Positions 17,330 through 25,097 of a stretch of DNA of 64,000 nucleotides are shown one piece after another. The stretch is from assembly GCA_900552495.1 (NCBI GenBank), contig URZY01000008.1, positions 1 to 64,000 on the forward strand. The letters are read 5' to 3'. The stretch's first letter is position 1; every line of letters starts with the position of its first letter. Origin of the DNA: an uncultured Mycoplasmatota bacterium (GTDB taxonomy: Bacteria > Bacillota_I > Bacilli_A > RF39 > UBA660). A program made the position numbers and the translations under genes. A model generated the notes under the pieces. That model was not told where the DNA came from, did not search any database, and worked only from the letters and a program-made list of their open reading frames with translations.

Positions 17330-17648
17330 TCACACAAGTTCATATTCTCTAACAGTAATTCTTTCATCTGAAAAATATTCTATTACAAACTTGTTTTCTC
17401 TCTTACATATTAATATTCCCATTGTATTATTATTAAATTGTTCTTTTATATTTTTTACCTACTTCTATAACTAACTTTTGTGAGTATTCTTCTATAATAT
17501 TATCTCCATATTTACCACCGGCTTCATTTAATAATCTACCTATTTCAAAATATGTAATAACTTTATGCCTTTCTTTTGAATAGTGTTTTACTTTTGTATA
17601 TATTTCATTATCTATTAATTTATTCTTTATCTCGTTATAATAATTCAT
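17330..17648 (-). pseudogene. Internally deleted YhcG/DUF1016 nuclease gene
   Basis: The first frame (17433-17648, site GAAGGAAGAAG) gives the DUF1016 N-terminus: YYNEIKNKLIDNEIYTKVKH, then YFEIGRLLNEAGGKYGDNII. It stops after KKYKRTI. In another frame the C-terminal end of the same family follows at once: NNTMGILICKRENKFVIEY, then SDERITVREYELV and stop at 17330. The central catalytic part, roughly 200 residues, is missing. Family members are about 340 residues, are thought to be PD-(D/E)XK nucleases, and often travel with mobile or defence genes. This is a second, distinct yhcG relic in the locus. Confidence 0.65.
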
Positions 17649-17661
17649 ATCTTCTTCCTTC

Positions 17662-18239
17662 TTACGGATTACATGTCTCAATTTTTAATTTATTATTTTT
17701 AACCTTAAACATAATACTACCATCTTGATCTGTTCTGTATATTTTAGAATTGTTTAAATTATTTAGTACTTCTTTATTTGGATGTCCGTGCCTGTTGTTC
17801 TTTCCTACACTAATAACCCCATATTTAGGATTTGTTTCATCAATAAAGGTTTTACTACTGCTTGTTTTGCTTCCGTGATGACCTACTTTTAATACATCAA
17901 TATTATTTAAATTATATTTTTCTAATATATCTTTTTCTTTCTCTACTCCTGCATCTCCCATAAGCATAAATTTATATCCATTTAATTCTGTATAGATAAC
18001 AGTTGAATTATCATTCTCATTATCATATTCTTTTGTATTTAAAAAATACAATTTATTGTTATCAATATTTAATTCTTTGATACATGAATAATACTTAATT
18101 TTCTTTTTATCTAATACCTTAATTAATTTTTTTCTAAATTATTAAACTCTCCACGATTAAAAATTGCCTTCTCTACTTTGAAATTATTAACTAAGTTAAT
18201 CGCTTCCCCCATATGGTCATAATTTCCACGTGGTGACAT
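17662..18239 (-). pseudogene. comEC 3' fragment with frameshift (variant B end)
   Basis: Its upstream part (17882-18239) is identical to the variant A fragment, including the same one-base loss in the A run at 18127-18133. The downstream end differs: the distal frame 17662-18051 runs GHHGSKTSSSKTFIDETN, then PKYGVISVGKNNRHGHPN, and ends KIETCNP. The motifs HHGS and GHPN belong to the ComEC metallo-beta-lactamase domain. Two different ComEC C-termini are thus present within 4 kb, suggesting that one was brought in from another strain. Confidence 0.8.
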
Positions 18240-18333
18240 ACGTTTATGCATATGAATTTTACGTAAATCAAAAAATAAGTACTATTATTATTGTTGTCGC
18301 CGTGATATACTTATTAAAAATAAGGAGGAATGT

Positions 18334-18996
18334 ATGGAAAATATTGAAATTAAAAAAAATAGTAATAAAGGATTAATAATTTTGATAATAATACTATTCA
18401 TTATGGTATTAGGATTAGGTGGTTATGTAATATATGATAAATTATTAACAAATGACAGCAAAGAAACAACTACATCTAATAATAGTGAGAATAAAGACAG
18501 AGAAGAACAAAAATCTATAAGTGAAAGTGAAGCTCTGACAATAGGAAATGAATTATGGAAATATGCTTACTCAACATTTTGGGGAACAGAACCAGCTTGG
18601 ACAAATCATCCTAGTGATACCCCAAATCAATACGGTGGGATCGAGAACATTTGTGATACTACAATAGAACAAGTTAAAAGTAAATACGCATCTGATTTTA
18701 AAGCACAATCATGTTATAGTGATGGTACTACATGTACAGACTATACTATTGATAATTTTGTTTCTGAAGTTGCATGTCAAGGAGCAGGAAGAGGCGGAAT
18801 TCAAGATTATAAAGACACTAGTCTTACTGTAAAAAGTATTCAAGATAATAAAATAGTATTTACTGCAAAATCTGAATACTGTGGTTCAAGTTTCTGTCAC
18901 GAATCTAACGAAACTGTAAAAGAAGTTGAAAAAGATTTTGTTATTGTGAAGCAAAATGATAATTGGTTAATATCTAGTTTCTATTTACCTGATTAA
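18334..18996 (+). CDS. Cysteine-rich membrane-anchored protein (copy B)
   Basis: Identical at protein level to 14888-15550, and at nucleotide level where compared, including ribosome site, upstream region and terminator. It has a single membrane helix at about 13-35, a polar linker and a seven-cysteine outer domain of unknown function. Two unaltered copies 3.4 kb apart imply recent duplication, ongoing gene conversion, or an assembly artefact. It is transcribed against the comEC fragments on both sides. Confidence 0.8.
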   Translation: MENIEIKKNSNKGLIILIIILFIMVLGLGGYVIYDKLLTNDSKETTTSNNSENKDREEQKSISESEALTIGNELWKYAYSTFWGTEPAWTNHPSDTPNQYGGIENICDTTIEQVKSKYASDFKAQSCYSDGTTCTDYTIDNFVSEVACQGAGRGGIQDYKDTSLTVKSIQDNKIVFTAKSEYCGSSFCHESNETVKEVEKDFVIVKQNDNWLISSFYLPD

Positions 18997-19000
18997 TAAA

Positions 19001-19036
19001 AAGAACTTATAAGATTACTTATAGTTTTTTTCTTTT
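19001..19036 (+). terminator. Terminator of anchored-protein gene, copy B
   Basis: The same bulged stem and T tract as at 15555-15590. Confidence 0.75.
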
Positions 19037-19177
19037 ATACTAATTCATAAACTTCCGCAATTATTCTATCGTCAAAACAATACTTAATTACATGCTTATT
19101 ATCTTGTTTACAAAGAATAATACCTGCGCGGTATCATTCTCTTCAATTGTTCTGATATTCTCATTAATATAATTCAT
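19035..19177 (-). pseudogene. YhcG/DUF1016 C-terminal remnant (copy B)
   Basis: Identical to 15589-15731: a frameshifted end of a DUF1016 nuclease gene finishing VYELV. The stretch 19178-19495 up to the comEC stop holds a degenerate frame and the out-of-frame tail of the dinD remnant (to 19423). Confidence 0.55.
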
Positions 19178-19495
19178 ATAAGTTATAATTCACCAAGTTT
19201 GTTCTTTTTAAATTCAGTTATTCTTAATATATCAACATAGCTTATATTATTTCAATAATCTTCATAATCAAATTCGTCATTTAATTCTTCTTCAAGAATT
19301 TCATCATAATTATCTGCTAACTCTTTATTAAACTTTCTTATATAATTTAATAATTTATAAAACATTCCTCTTTTTATCATCCTTAATAAAAACAAGACTT
19401 AGTATTCTATCAAAAAGTTGATTTATAATTTTTCATCCTGAATTCTATGCTCAATTATTTCATCAATTATATTTTCAACTTCTACTATTTCTTTA

Positions 19496-21625
19496 TCAGA
19501 TAAATTTAGGCGTTGTTCCGCCTAATCTTTTAATGCTATTTCTTACTTCCCTACCTACTTCATAATGAACAGAACTTGCAGTGTATCCATTCTCTACATT
19601 ATTTCTTTTTAGTTTAGCATCTGTTTGAGAGATTCTAAATATATTATCTGCAAGTTCTTTACTACCCATATTATCCAATATACCTTCTCTATATCTAAGT
19701 TTCTTCCTTTTAAAAATATCATCTGCTGTTTCACCATTATAAAGTTTTTTATATCCTACATTAGGAAATCTAACTAAGTTTTTTACTCCGCTATTAATAG
19801 CTGTTTTATTTAAATTATAATTTTCTAATATATCTTTTTCTTTCTTTACCCCTGCATCTCCCATAAACATAAACTTATAACCATTTAGCTCGGTGTAAAT
19901 AACATTACTATTATCATTTTCATTATCATATTCTTTTGTCTGTAAAAAATATAGTTTGTTCTCAGAAATGTTTAATTCTTTAATACAGGAATAATGCTGG
20001 ATATGTTTCTTATCTAGTACTTTAATCAATTCTTTTTCCAGGTGATTATATTCTCCACAATTGAATATCACTTTGTCCACTTTAAAACTATTAACTAAGT
20101 TAATCGCTTCCCCCATATGGTCATAATCTCCATGAGTTAATATCAGATAATCAAGTGACCTAATGCCTAAACTTTTTAAATATGGAATGATAGTTGGCAG
20201 TACGATATTTGATGAATTATCATTTCTAACAAAAGATTCTTTTCCTCCAGTATCAATTAAGATAGTACTTTCCTTAGTGTGTAATAATAGGGAATCTCCT
20301 TGCCCTACATCGATCATTGTAACGAGAGTTGCTCTGTTGATGGCTGGATAATTGTAATGAATTAGAATAATTATAAGAAAAATAATAAGTGGTTTTTTGG
20401 ACTTTTTGATTTTTAGAAAGACTATTATTATTAATAAATAATAAATTAAATATAGAAAAATGTTCAATCTAGGAAATATTAACTTTCCAAAATTTATGTC
20501 TGTTAAAAATAGCGAAGATTTCTCTAATATTTGAACAAAAAAATTATAAATTGGAAGAAGAAAAGGAAAGAAAATTGTTATTAATGATAGTGGAAAAATA
20601 ATAAGACTTACTAACGGAACGTAAAATAAATTATAAATAATACTCAGTATATTTATTTGGTGGTAATTGTATAAGGAGATAGGAATACTTACAAAAAAAG
20701 AAATTGTGGAAGTCTTTAGTAGTTTTAGGAGGTACGATCCTGCTATTAATGGCGAGGTTAATATCAATGTAATACTAATTATAAAAGAATATTGAAACCC
20801 CACATCATAGATAAAATATGGGTTTATTAGTATTGTGAGTGATAAAACTACTAAAAATATATATTGCGGTTTAATATAAAAATAATAAACTTTATTTATG
20901 GTAAAGAGGATAAAAAACAAAACTCCTCGTAGGGCTGATGGCGATAAGTCTAGGATTGATAGATATAATATTAAAAATAGAGAAGTAAAAAAATAGCGTT
21001 TTCTTTCTGAAATATTTAACCTTTTTAAAATTTTTAATATTATTTGTGAGAATAAAGAAATGTGCATTCCGCTAATTGCGAGAAGATGACTTATACCATT
21101 TTCTTGATAACTTGTTTTAGCTTCTTTTAGTATTGAAGATTTGTCACCTAAAATAAAAGCTTCTAAATAAGGGGATATTCTGGCTCTTTCTTTTATTTTT
21201 TGTTTTAAAAAATAGTAAATATTATTATTTTTATTAGTAATAATTAGACTAGTTGCCTGAACTGTATAATGAATATCTTTATTATACAAATATTTCTGGT
21301 AATTAAATAAATTTCTAGTTGTATTTGAGGGAGGCTTTTGAAATGTTCCAATTACTTTAACAGTATCCCATAATTGAATTTGTTGATAGTTGGATGATTC
21401 TTTCAAATAATAATATACAAGTATTTTTTCTTTGTTTTTTATGGTTAATTTCAAGGTTTGATTATTTATTGAGACAGCAATTACCCTACCAATTAAAGAT
21501 GTTGAGTTTTCATTATAAAGACTTGTTTTTGGATAGGCTAATCTTAGCAGGGAAATTAAGATGACGATTATTAAGAAAAAATAATATAGATAACTACACA
21601 GTAATATTTTCCTTAATTTTAGCAA
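19496..21625 (-). CDS. comEC: ComEC DNA-uptake channel with C-terminus replaced by DinD-like segment
   Basis: ComEC moves single-stranded DNA across the membrane during transformation. Residues 1-130 hold two membrane helices and an OB-like part. The competence domain with many helices follows (HLLAISGMHISLF near 180), then a metallo-beta-lactamase domain from about 432 (IDVGQGDSLLLHT, THGDYDHMGEA near 498, MGDAG near 589). After about residue 606 the sequence leaves ComEC before the HHGS metal motif and becomes DinD-like (LADNIFRISQTDAKL, LGGTTP). The nuclease-like domain is therefore incomplete. The start is TTG 21625 behind AGGGGAAA, overlapping comEA by 32 bases. Confidence 0.85.
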   Translation of the reverse strand: MLKLRKILLCSYLYYFFLIIVILISLLRLAYPKTSLYNENSTSLIGRVIAVSINNQTLKLTIKNKEKILVYYYLKESSNYQQIQLWDTVKVIGTFQKPPSNTTRNLFNYQKYLYNKDIHYTVQATSLIITNKNNNIYYFLKQKIKERARISPYLEAFILGDKSSILKEAKTSYQENGISHLLAISGMHISLFSQIILKILKRLNISERKRYFFTSLFLILYLSILDLSPSALRGVLFFILFTINKVYYFYIKPQYIFLVVLSLTILINPYFIYDVGFQYSFIISITLILTSPLIAGSYLLKLLKTSTISFFVSIPISLYNYHQINILSIIYNLFYVPLVSLIIFPLSLITIFFPFLLPIYNFFVQILEKSSLFLTDINFGKLIFPRLNIFLYLIYYLLIIIVFLKIKKSKKPLIIFLIIILIHYNYPAINRATLVTMIDVGQGDSLLLHTKESTILIDTGGKESFVRNDNSSNIVLPTIIPYLKSLGIRSLDYLILTHGDYDHMGEAINLVNSFKVDKVIFNCGEYNHLEKELIKVLDKKHIQHYSCIKELNISENKLYFLQTKEYDNENDNSNVIYTELNGYKFMFMGDAGVKKEKDILENYNLNKTAINSGVKNLVRFPNVGYKKLYNGETADDIFKRKKLRYREGILDNMGSKELADNIFRISQTDAKLKRNNVENGYTASSVHYEVGREVRNSIKRLGGTTPKFI

Positions 21626-22283
21626 ATAAACTTTCCCCTATTCCCGAAACATTTTTTAGTTCATCGATAGTTTTAAAAGGACCATTTTGATTGCGATAAT
21701 TGATAATGTCTTCAGCTTTTGAAGCACCTATTCCTGGCAGGGAATCAAGTTGTTCTTTAGTGGCCGTATTAATAGAAACTTTAGTTGATGAGGTAACATT
21801 ATCATTAAAACAGGCATCGTTTTTTAGAGAATTCTCATCTTTTTGAAGGCATTGTGACTGGACTTGTTTTTCTATTTCTTTAGTTTTCTTGAAGTTAGCG
21901 ACTTCTTCGTTACTGTAAACAATAATAACCATTTCATCAGTTAATTTTTTACTTAAATTAATTACTGAGGTATTAGCATTTTTAGTTAAACCACCAGCAA
22001 GGTTAATAACGTCAATTACACGAGATTCTTTTTCTAAAGAATAGATACCTGGGTTAAGTACCTCTCCTTTAATGTCAACTTTTAATAAGACCTTGGTTTG
22101 TTTTTCTTTCTTAGTAGTTTTTGATTTAGTTAAAGCTGTAGTATTATCTCCTATTAAGATTTCTTCAGTTTTTTTCTTATTAGGCTGATAACTTATTATA
22201 AATGGTAAGCAAAGACCAACTAAAATAAGTAAACTTAGAGAAACTATAATTATTTGCTTTTTATAACGATATTTAAATGTTAT
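21594..22283 (-). CDS. comEA: ComEA DNA receptor, apparent AUA start
   Basis: ComEA binds incoming DNA at the membrane. The frame has a hydrophobic anchor (IIIVSLSLLILVGLCLPFII), an SLBB domain (VDIKGEVLNPGIYSL, VIDVINLAGGLTKNA) and a C-terminal helix-hairpin-helix pair (INTATKEQLDSLPGIGASKA, NVSGIGESL). No ATG, GTG or TTG occurs in frame before the internal ATG at 21932, which would remove anchor and SLBB. AGGAGG is seven bases ahead of an ATA at 22283, and a TGA lies five codons further up. ATA is therefore the best start, giving 229 residues. comEC overlaps its end. Confidence 0.85.
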   Translation of the reverse strand: MTFKYRYKKQIIIVSLSLLILVGLCLPFIISYQPNKKKTEEILIGDNTTALTKSKTTKKEKQTKVLLKVDIKGEVLNPGIYSLEKESRVIDVINLAGGLTKNANTSVINLSKKLTDEMVIIVYSNEEVANFKKTKEIEKQVQSQCLQKDENSLKNDACFNDNVTSSTKVSINTATKEQLDSLPGIGASKAEDIINYRNQNGPFKTIDELKNVSGIGESLFAKIKENITV

Positions 22284-22312
22284 TTGATCACCTCCTCACT
22301 ATTATTATTCGA

Positions 22313-22342
22313 TAAAAAAAAGAAAAGTTCGGCACTTTTCTA
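22313..22342 (-). terminator. Intrinsic terminator of the DHH gene
   Basis: GAAAAG and CTTTTC enclose TGCCGAA and are followed by eight T on the minus strand, shortly after the stop at 22349. Confidence 0.8.
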
Positions 22343-22348
22343 ATAATT

Positions 22349-23473
22349 TTATGTTAATTTTTTTGTATATTGAGGAGGTTTGGAAATAATAGTACTGTCC
22401 TTAGGCGGTTGAACCTCTCCATCAACCTTCATTCCTCTATCTAAGGCAATGGAAATCGTGTCTTCAAGGGTTGTCACAGGTAGTCCTTGGAGTTGGGCGG
22501 CGGCATTTTGGGAGTTACCACCACCGCCAATATATTCCATAGTTTTGCCAACATCAATCATACCTTTACTTCTAGCACTTACAGAAACTGTTTTTTCGTC
22601 AATATGTCCCATAACAAAAACGGCATCAACCTTATATTTTAAAAGATGATCGGCAGCCTTAGCTAAGGATTCACGGCGATAAATTGTGGTTGGCTTGTCA
22701 CGATTTAAACTATAAGCGACAGTACAGTTACTAAACGTATCAAACTTATAGGCTTTAAAAATTGTCCCATAAAAAACCAAATCATGAACCTTCTTATCTT
22801 CATCATAGTCTGATAATAGCAACTCTCTAACTGCGAGGGTATCGGCTCCTTTAGTACACAATTTGTGAGTTACCTCATGAGTCTTCTCACCTACATTCTT
22901 ATCGAAGCGGTTGGTGTCCAAATAAATTCCTCCATATAAATAAGTATAAACATCTCTCGGACAATCAACTTTAGCAAGTAATAATAGTTGAGCAACAATT
23001 TCAGAAGCTGAGGAAACTTTAACCTTAGGAGTTCCCTCTTGATCTTTAGAGAGAGGAATATATGAATAAGTACTTTTAATCGTTGTTGCACCAGGAGTAT
23101 GATGATCAATAACTATAATTTCTTTAAAACTATTTAAATGGTTTCCAACTGCTACTAATTCCTCTTTATTAGTATCCGTAACAATCAAAGAAGAATCATT
23201 ATCTTTTAATTTAAGAAATTCCTGCATTGTAATAATATTATGGGCAGTTGAATTATCATCACGGACTCTTTTTACAACAGGCTCTATTGTTTCCTCTGCT
23301 TCATCAATAATTATATAGGCCTCTTTACCTAGGGATTTGCATAATGTCTCTAAGCCAATCGCCGAAGCTAAAGAATCCAAATCTGGACTGTTGTGACCAA
23401 TAATAAACACTTTATTAGAAGTTGAAGTGATAACTCTTAGTAAATCTTTTATGTTTTTCAACTCTTCAGTCAT
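22349..23473 (-). CDS. DHH/DHHA1 phosphoesterase (NrnA/Pde2/GdpP-like module)
   Basis: The 374-residue protein has the DHH-family metal motifs GHNSPDLDSLASA near residue 27, VTDTN, and VIDHHTPG near 122, and ends in a DHHA1 domain with GGGGNSQNAAAQL near 338. Such stand-alone modules degrade oligoribonucleotides, pAp or linear/cyclic di-AMP. No PAS, GGDEF or membrane part of GdpP is present here. AGAGGT precedes the ATG. A promoter (23505-23533) and a terminator make it monocistronic. I cannot tell which nucleotide it uses. Confidence 0.85.
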   Translation of the reverse strand: MTEELKNIKDLLRVITSTSNKVFIIGHNSPDLDSLASAIGLETLCKSLGKEAYIIIDEAEETIEPVVKRVRDDNSTAHNIITMQEFLKLKDNDSSLIVTDTNKEELVAVGNHLNSFKEIIVIDHHTPGATTIKSTYSYIPLSKDQEGTPKVKVSSASEIVAQLLLLAKVDCPRDVYTYLYGGIYLDTNRFDKNVGEKTHEVTHKLCTKGADTLAVRELLLSDYDEDKKVHDLVFYGTIFKAYKFDTFSNCTVAYSLNRDKPTTIYRRESLAKAADHLLKYKVDAVFVMGHIDEKTVSVSARSKGMIDVGKTMEYIGGGGNSQNAAAQLQGLPVTTLEDTISIALDRGMKVDGEVQPPKDSTIISKPPQYTKKLT

Positions 23474-23504
23474 GACAATTACCTCTTTTCATTTAAATAG
23501 GTAT

Positions 23505-23533
23505 ATAATAGCACAAGGTAAAGAAAAAGACAA
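23505..23533 (-). promoter_or_regulatory. Predicted promoter of the DHH gene
   Basis: TTGTCT and TATTAT are 17 bases apart on the minus strand. The -35 box lies within the ftsW terminator arm. Confidence 0.55.
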
Positions 23534-23550
23534 ATTTAATTGTCTTTTTT
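23525..23550 (-). terminator. Terminator overlapping the ftsW stop codon
   Basis: AAAAGACAA and TTGTCTTTT pair around a short loop and end in a T tract. The first stem arm begins at the stop codon (23549-23551). Confidence 0.75.
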
Positions 23551-24709
23551 ATTTCTTAGAACGAATTTTCTGTTCTCTATTTTCTTGATTCAGACCATTT
23601 TCAACACTGATTCGTTGAACAATTGTTAGAGCTGCAATAAGACAGATTGTATAACTTCCACCGTAGCTCATGAATGGTAGTGGTACTCCAGTCATTGGCA
23701 TTAGTCCAAATAGTCCGAGTAGATTTACGGCTATGTGAAGAAAAATATAGAAAGCTATTCCAAAACAAATCATTGCACCTTTGTCAGTAAAACTCTTGCG
23801 ACCGATACTTAAAATACGATACAAAACAAAGATATAAGCAAAAATTATGCCGAGTCCACAAATAAGACCTAGTTCTTCAACAATTATAGCAAAAATGAAG
23901 TCTGTATATGGCTCTGGTAAATATAAATATTTTTGAGTTGAATTGCCTAACCCCTCGCCTGTTAAGCCACCGTTGTTAATGGCTATGTAAGTATTACAAA
24001 CTTGGTTTCCTGAGGATAGTAGTTTATCACAAGGATTACGAAAATCAGTAATACGTTCTAATTGGCGATCTAATAAAAGAGTTTTATTAGTCCCAAACAG
24101 GACAAATGCGCCTAAAACAGCTAGACCAACAATACTTAAAATTATTTTACTTTTGATTTCCTTTTTTATTGGTGCTACGACAAAAACGCCACCAACAATA
24201 CAAGCAAAAATAATTGTAGTTCCTAAATCCGGTTGAAAAAATATTAAAATGGCAATAGCTATTGCTATACCAATCGGGAAGAAGCAAAGACCAACCTTAT
24301 CGAGTTTTTTCTTATTATTCTCATAAAATGTGGCCATCCATACAATCATTATGACCTTAGCAAATTCGCTAGGCTGAAGAGTCATAAACTTTAAGTCATA
24401 CCAACTTTTTGCTTGATTTACTTCTTTTCCAAAGAATGGCAAACCTATGAGTGCGAGAATAACCCCTAGTAAAAGGACTTTGGATAATTTACCATAACTT
24501 TTTTCGGAAAAACAGATTATGATGAGAGCCATAATGGTTCCACCAATTAGGAAAATACCTTGTTTAATAAAATAATGATAGGGACTAACAACATGAGCCA
24601 TATAAGCAGTAACGTTTGATGCCGAAAAAACCATAATTAAACCTAAAGCAAATAATAAAACTGTAACAATCAATAGTGGCTTATCTATATATTTCATTAT
24701 TTTTTTCAT
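23549..24709 (-). CDS. ftsW: FtsW/RodA/SpoVE family peptidoglycan glycosyltransferase
   Basis: A SEDS-family polytopic protein of 386 residues with about ten membrane helices, which polymerises lipid II with a class B PBP. Characteristic stretches are LQPSEFAKVIMIVWMA, FFQPDLGTT, the loop GGLTGEGLGNSTQKYLYLPE, DFIFAIIVEELG and PLPFMSYGGS. The loop with LPE and the DFIFA motif favour FtsW over RodA. GAAGGGAG precedes the ATG. It lies away from the dcw cluster, between the DHH gene and a divergent small gene. Confidence 0.88.
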   Translation of the reverse strand: MKKIMKYIDKPLLIVTVLLFALGLIMVFSASNVTAYMAHVVSPYHYFIKQGIFLIGGTIMALIIICFSEKSYGKLSKVLLLGVILALIGLPFFGKEVNQAKSWYDLKFMTLQPSEFAKVIMIVWMATFYENNKKKLDKVGLCFFPIGIAIAIAILIFFQPDLGTTIIFACIVGGVFVVAPIKKEIKSKIILSIVGLAVLGAFVLFGTNKTLLLDRQLERITDFRNPCDKLLSSGNQVCNTYIAINNGGLTGEGLGNSTQKYLYLPEPYTDFIFAIIVEELGLICGLGIIFAYIFVLYRILSIGRKSFTDKGAMICFGIAFYIFLHIAVNLLGLFGLMPMTGVPLPFMSYGGSYTICLIAALTIVQRISVENGLNQENREQKIRSKK

Positions 24710-24836
24710 AGCTATTCTCCCTTCTACTATAAATATATCACAATTTTTATAAAAAAATTTTTTTAGTTTTGGATAAGACGAACAATTTTTTTCATTTTAC
24801 ATATTTTATAGTAGATAATGTAAAGGAGGATTTATT

Positions 24837-24998
24837 ATGTATTATTATGGTGGAGGTTCTAGCTGTGGATGCAGTCAACAAACTTATCAAACTCCTTACT
24901 ATTGTGGATGCAGTGGTAATGGAAACTCAGCTTATGCTATTGTTTTAGTTTTATTTATTCTTTTAGTAATTGTACTTGGTTGCCGCTTCGGTAATTAA
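24837..24998 (+). CDS. YjcZ-like small membrane protein
   Basis: A 53-residue protein with a Gly/Tyr/Cys-rich N-terminus (YYYGGGSSCGCSQQ, PYYCGCSGNG) and one C-terminal hydrophobic helix (YAIVLVLFILLVIVLG). This matches the plan of YjcZ/sporulation-type small proteins of Firmicutes. A perfect AAGGAGGA site lies seven bases before the ATG and a strong terminator follows. If the family call holds, it hints at sporulation ancestry; the function is not known. CATATTTTA upstream resembles a late-sporulation -10 only weakly. Confidence 0.7.
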   Translation: MYYYGGGSSCGCSQQTYQTPYYCGCSGNGNSAYAIVLVLFILLVIVLGCRFGN

Positions 24999-25011
24999 TA
25001 AGTCTAAATAT

Positions 25012-25046
25012 AACGTATGAGGAAACTTATACGTTTTATTTTTGAC
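25012..25046 (+). terminator. Terminator of the YjcZ-like gene
   Basis: AACGTATGAG and CTTATACGTT form a ten-pair stem with a GAAA loop and a T-rich tail on the plus strand. Confidence 0.85.
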
Positions 25047-25097
25047 TTTTAGGGAAAGTTATGTTATTATAAGTCGCACTTAGGGACTATTTTTAGT

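Larger units (their letters stand above)
17882..20133. repeat. Direct repeat copy B, about 2.25 kb
   Basis: The partner of 14436-16687. Its high end runs without a break into the body of the long comEC gene, so this copy supplies the present end of that gene. Its low end runs into the variant B comEC end. A unique 1,194-base segment (16688-17881) separates the two copies. Confidence 0.88.

Noticed and set aside
14436..20133. The long direct repeat as an insertion sequence or composite transposon
   Set aside because: No transposase or integrase frame, no terminal inverted repeats and no clear target duplication; the ends fall inside comEC-related sequence.
21594..21932. comEA as a short protein starting at ATG 21932
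   Set aside because: The frame upstream encodes the expected anchor and SLBB domain without a break and has an ideal ribosome site at 22283, so the short form would discard half the gene.
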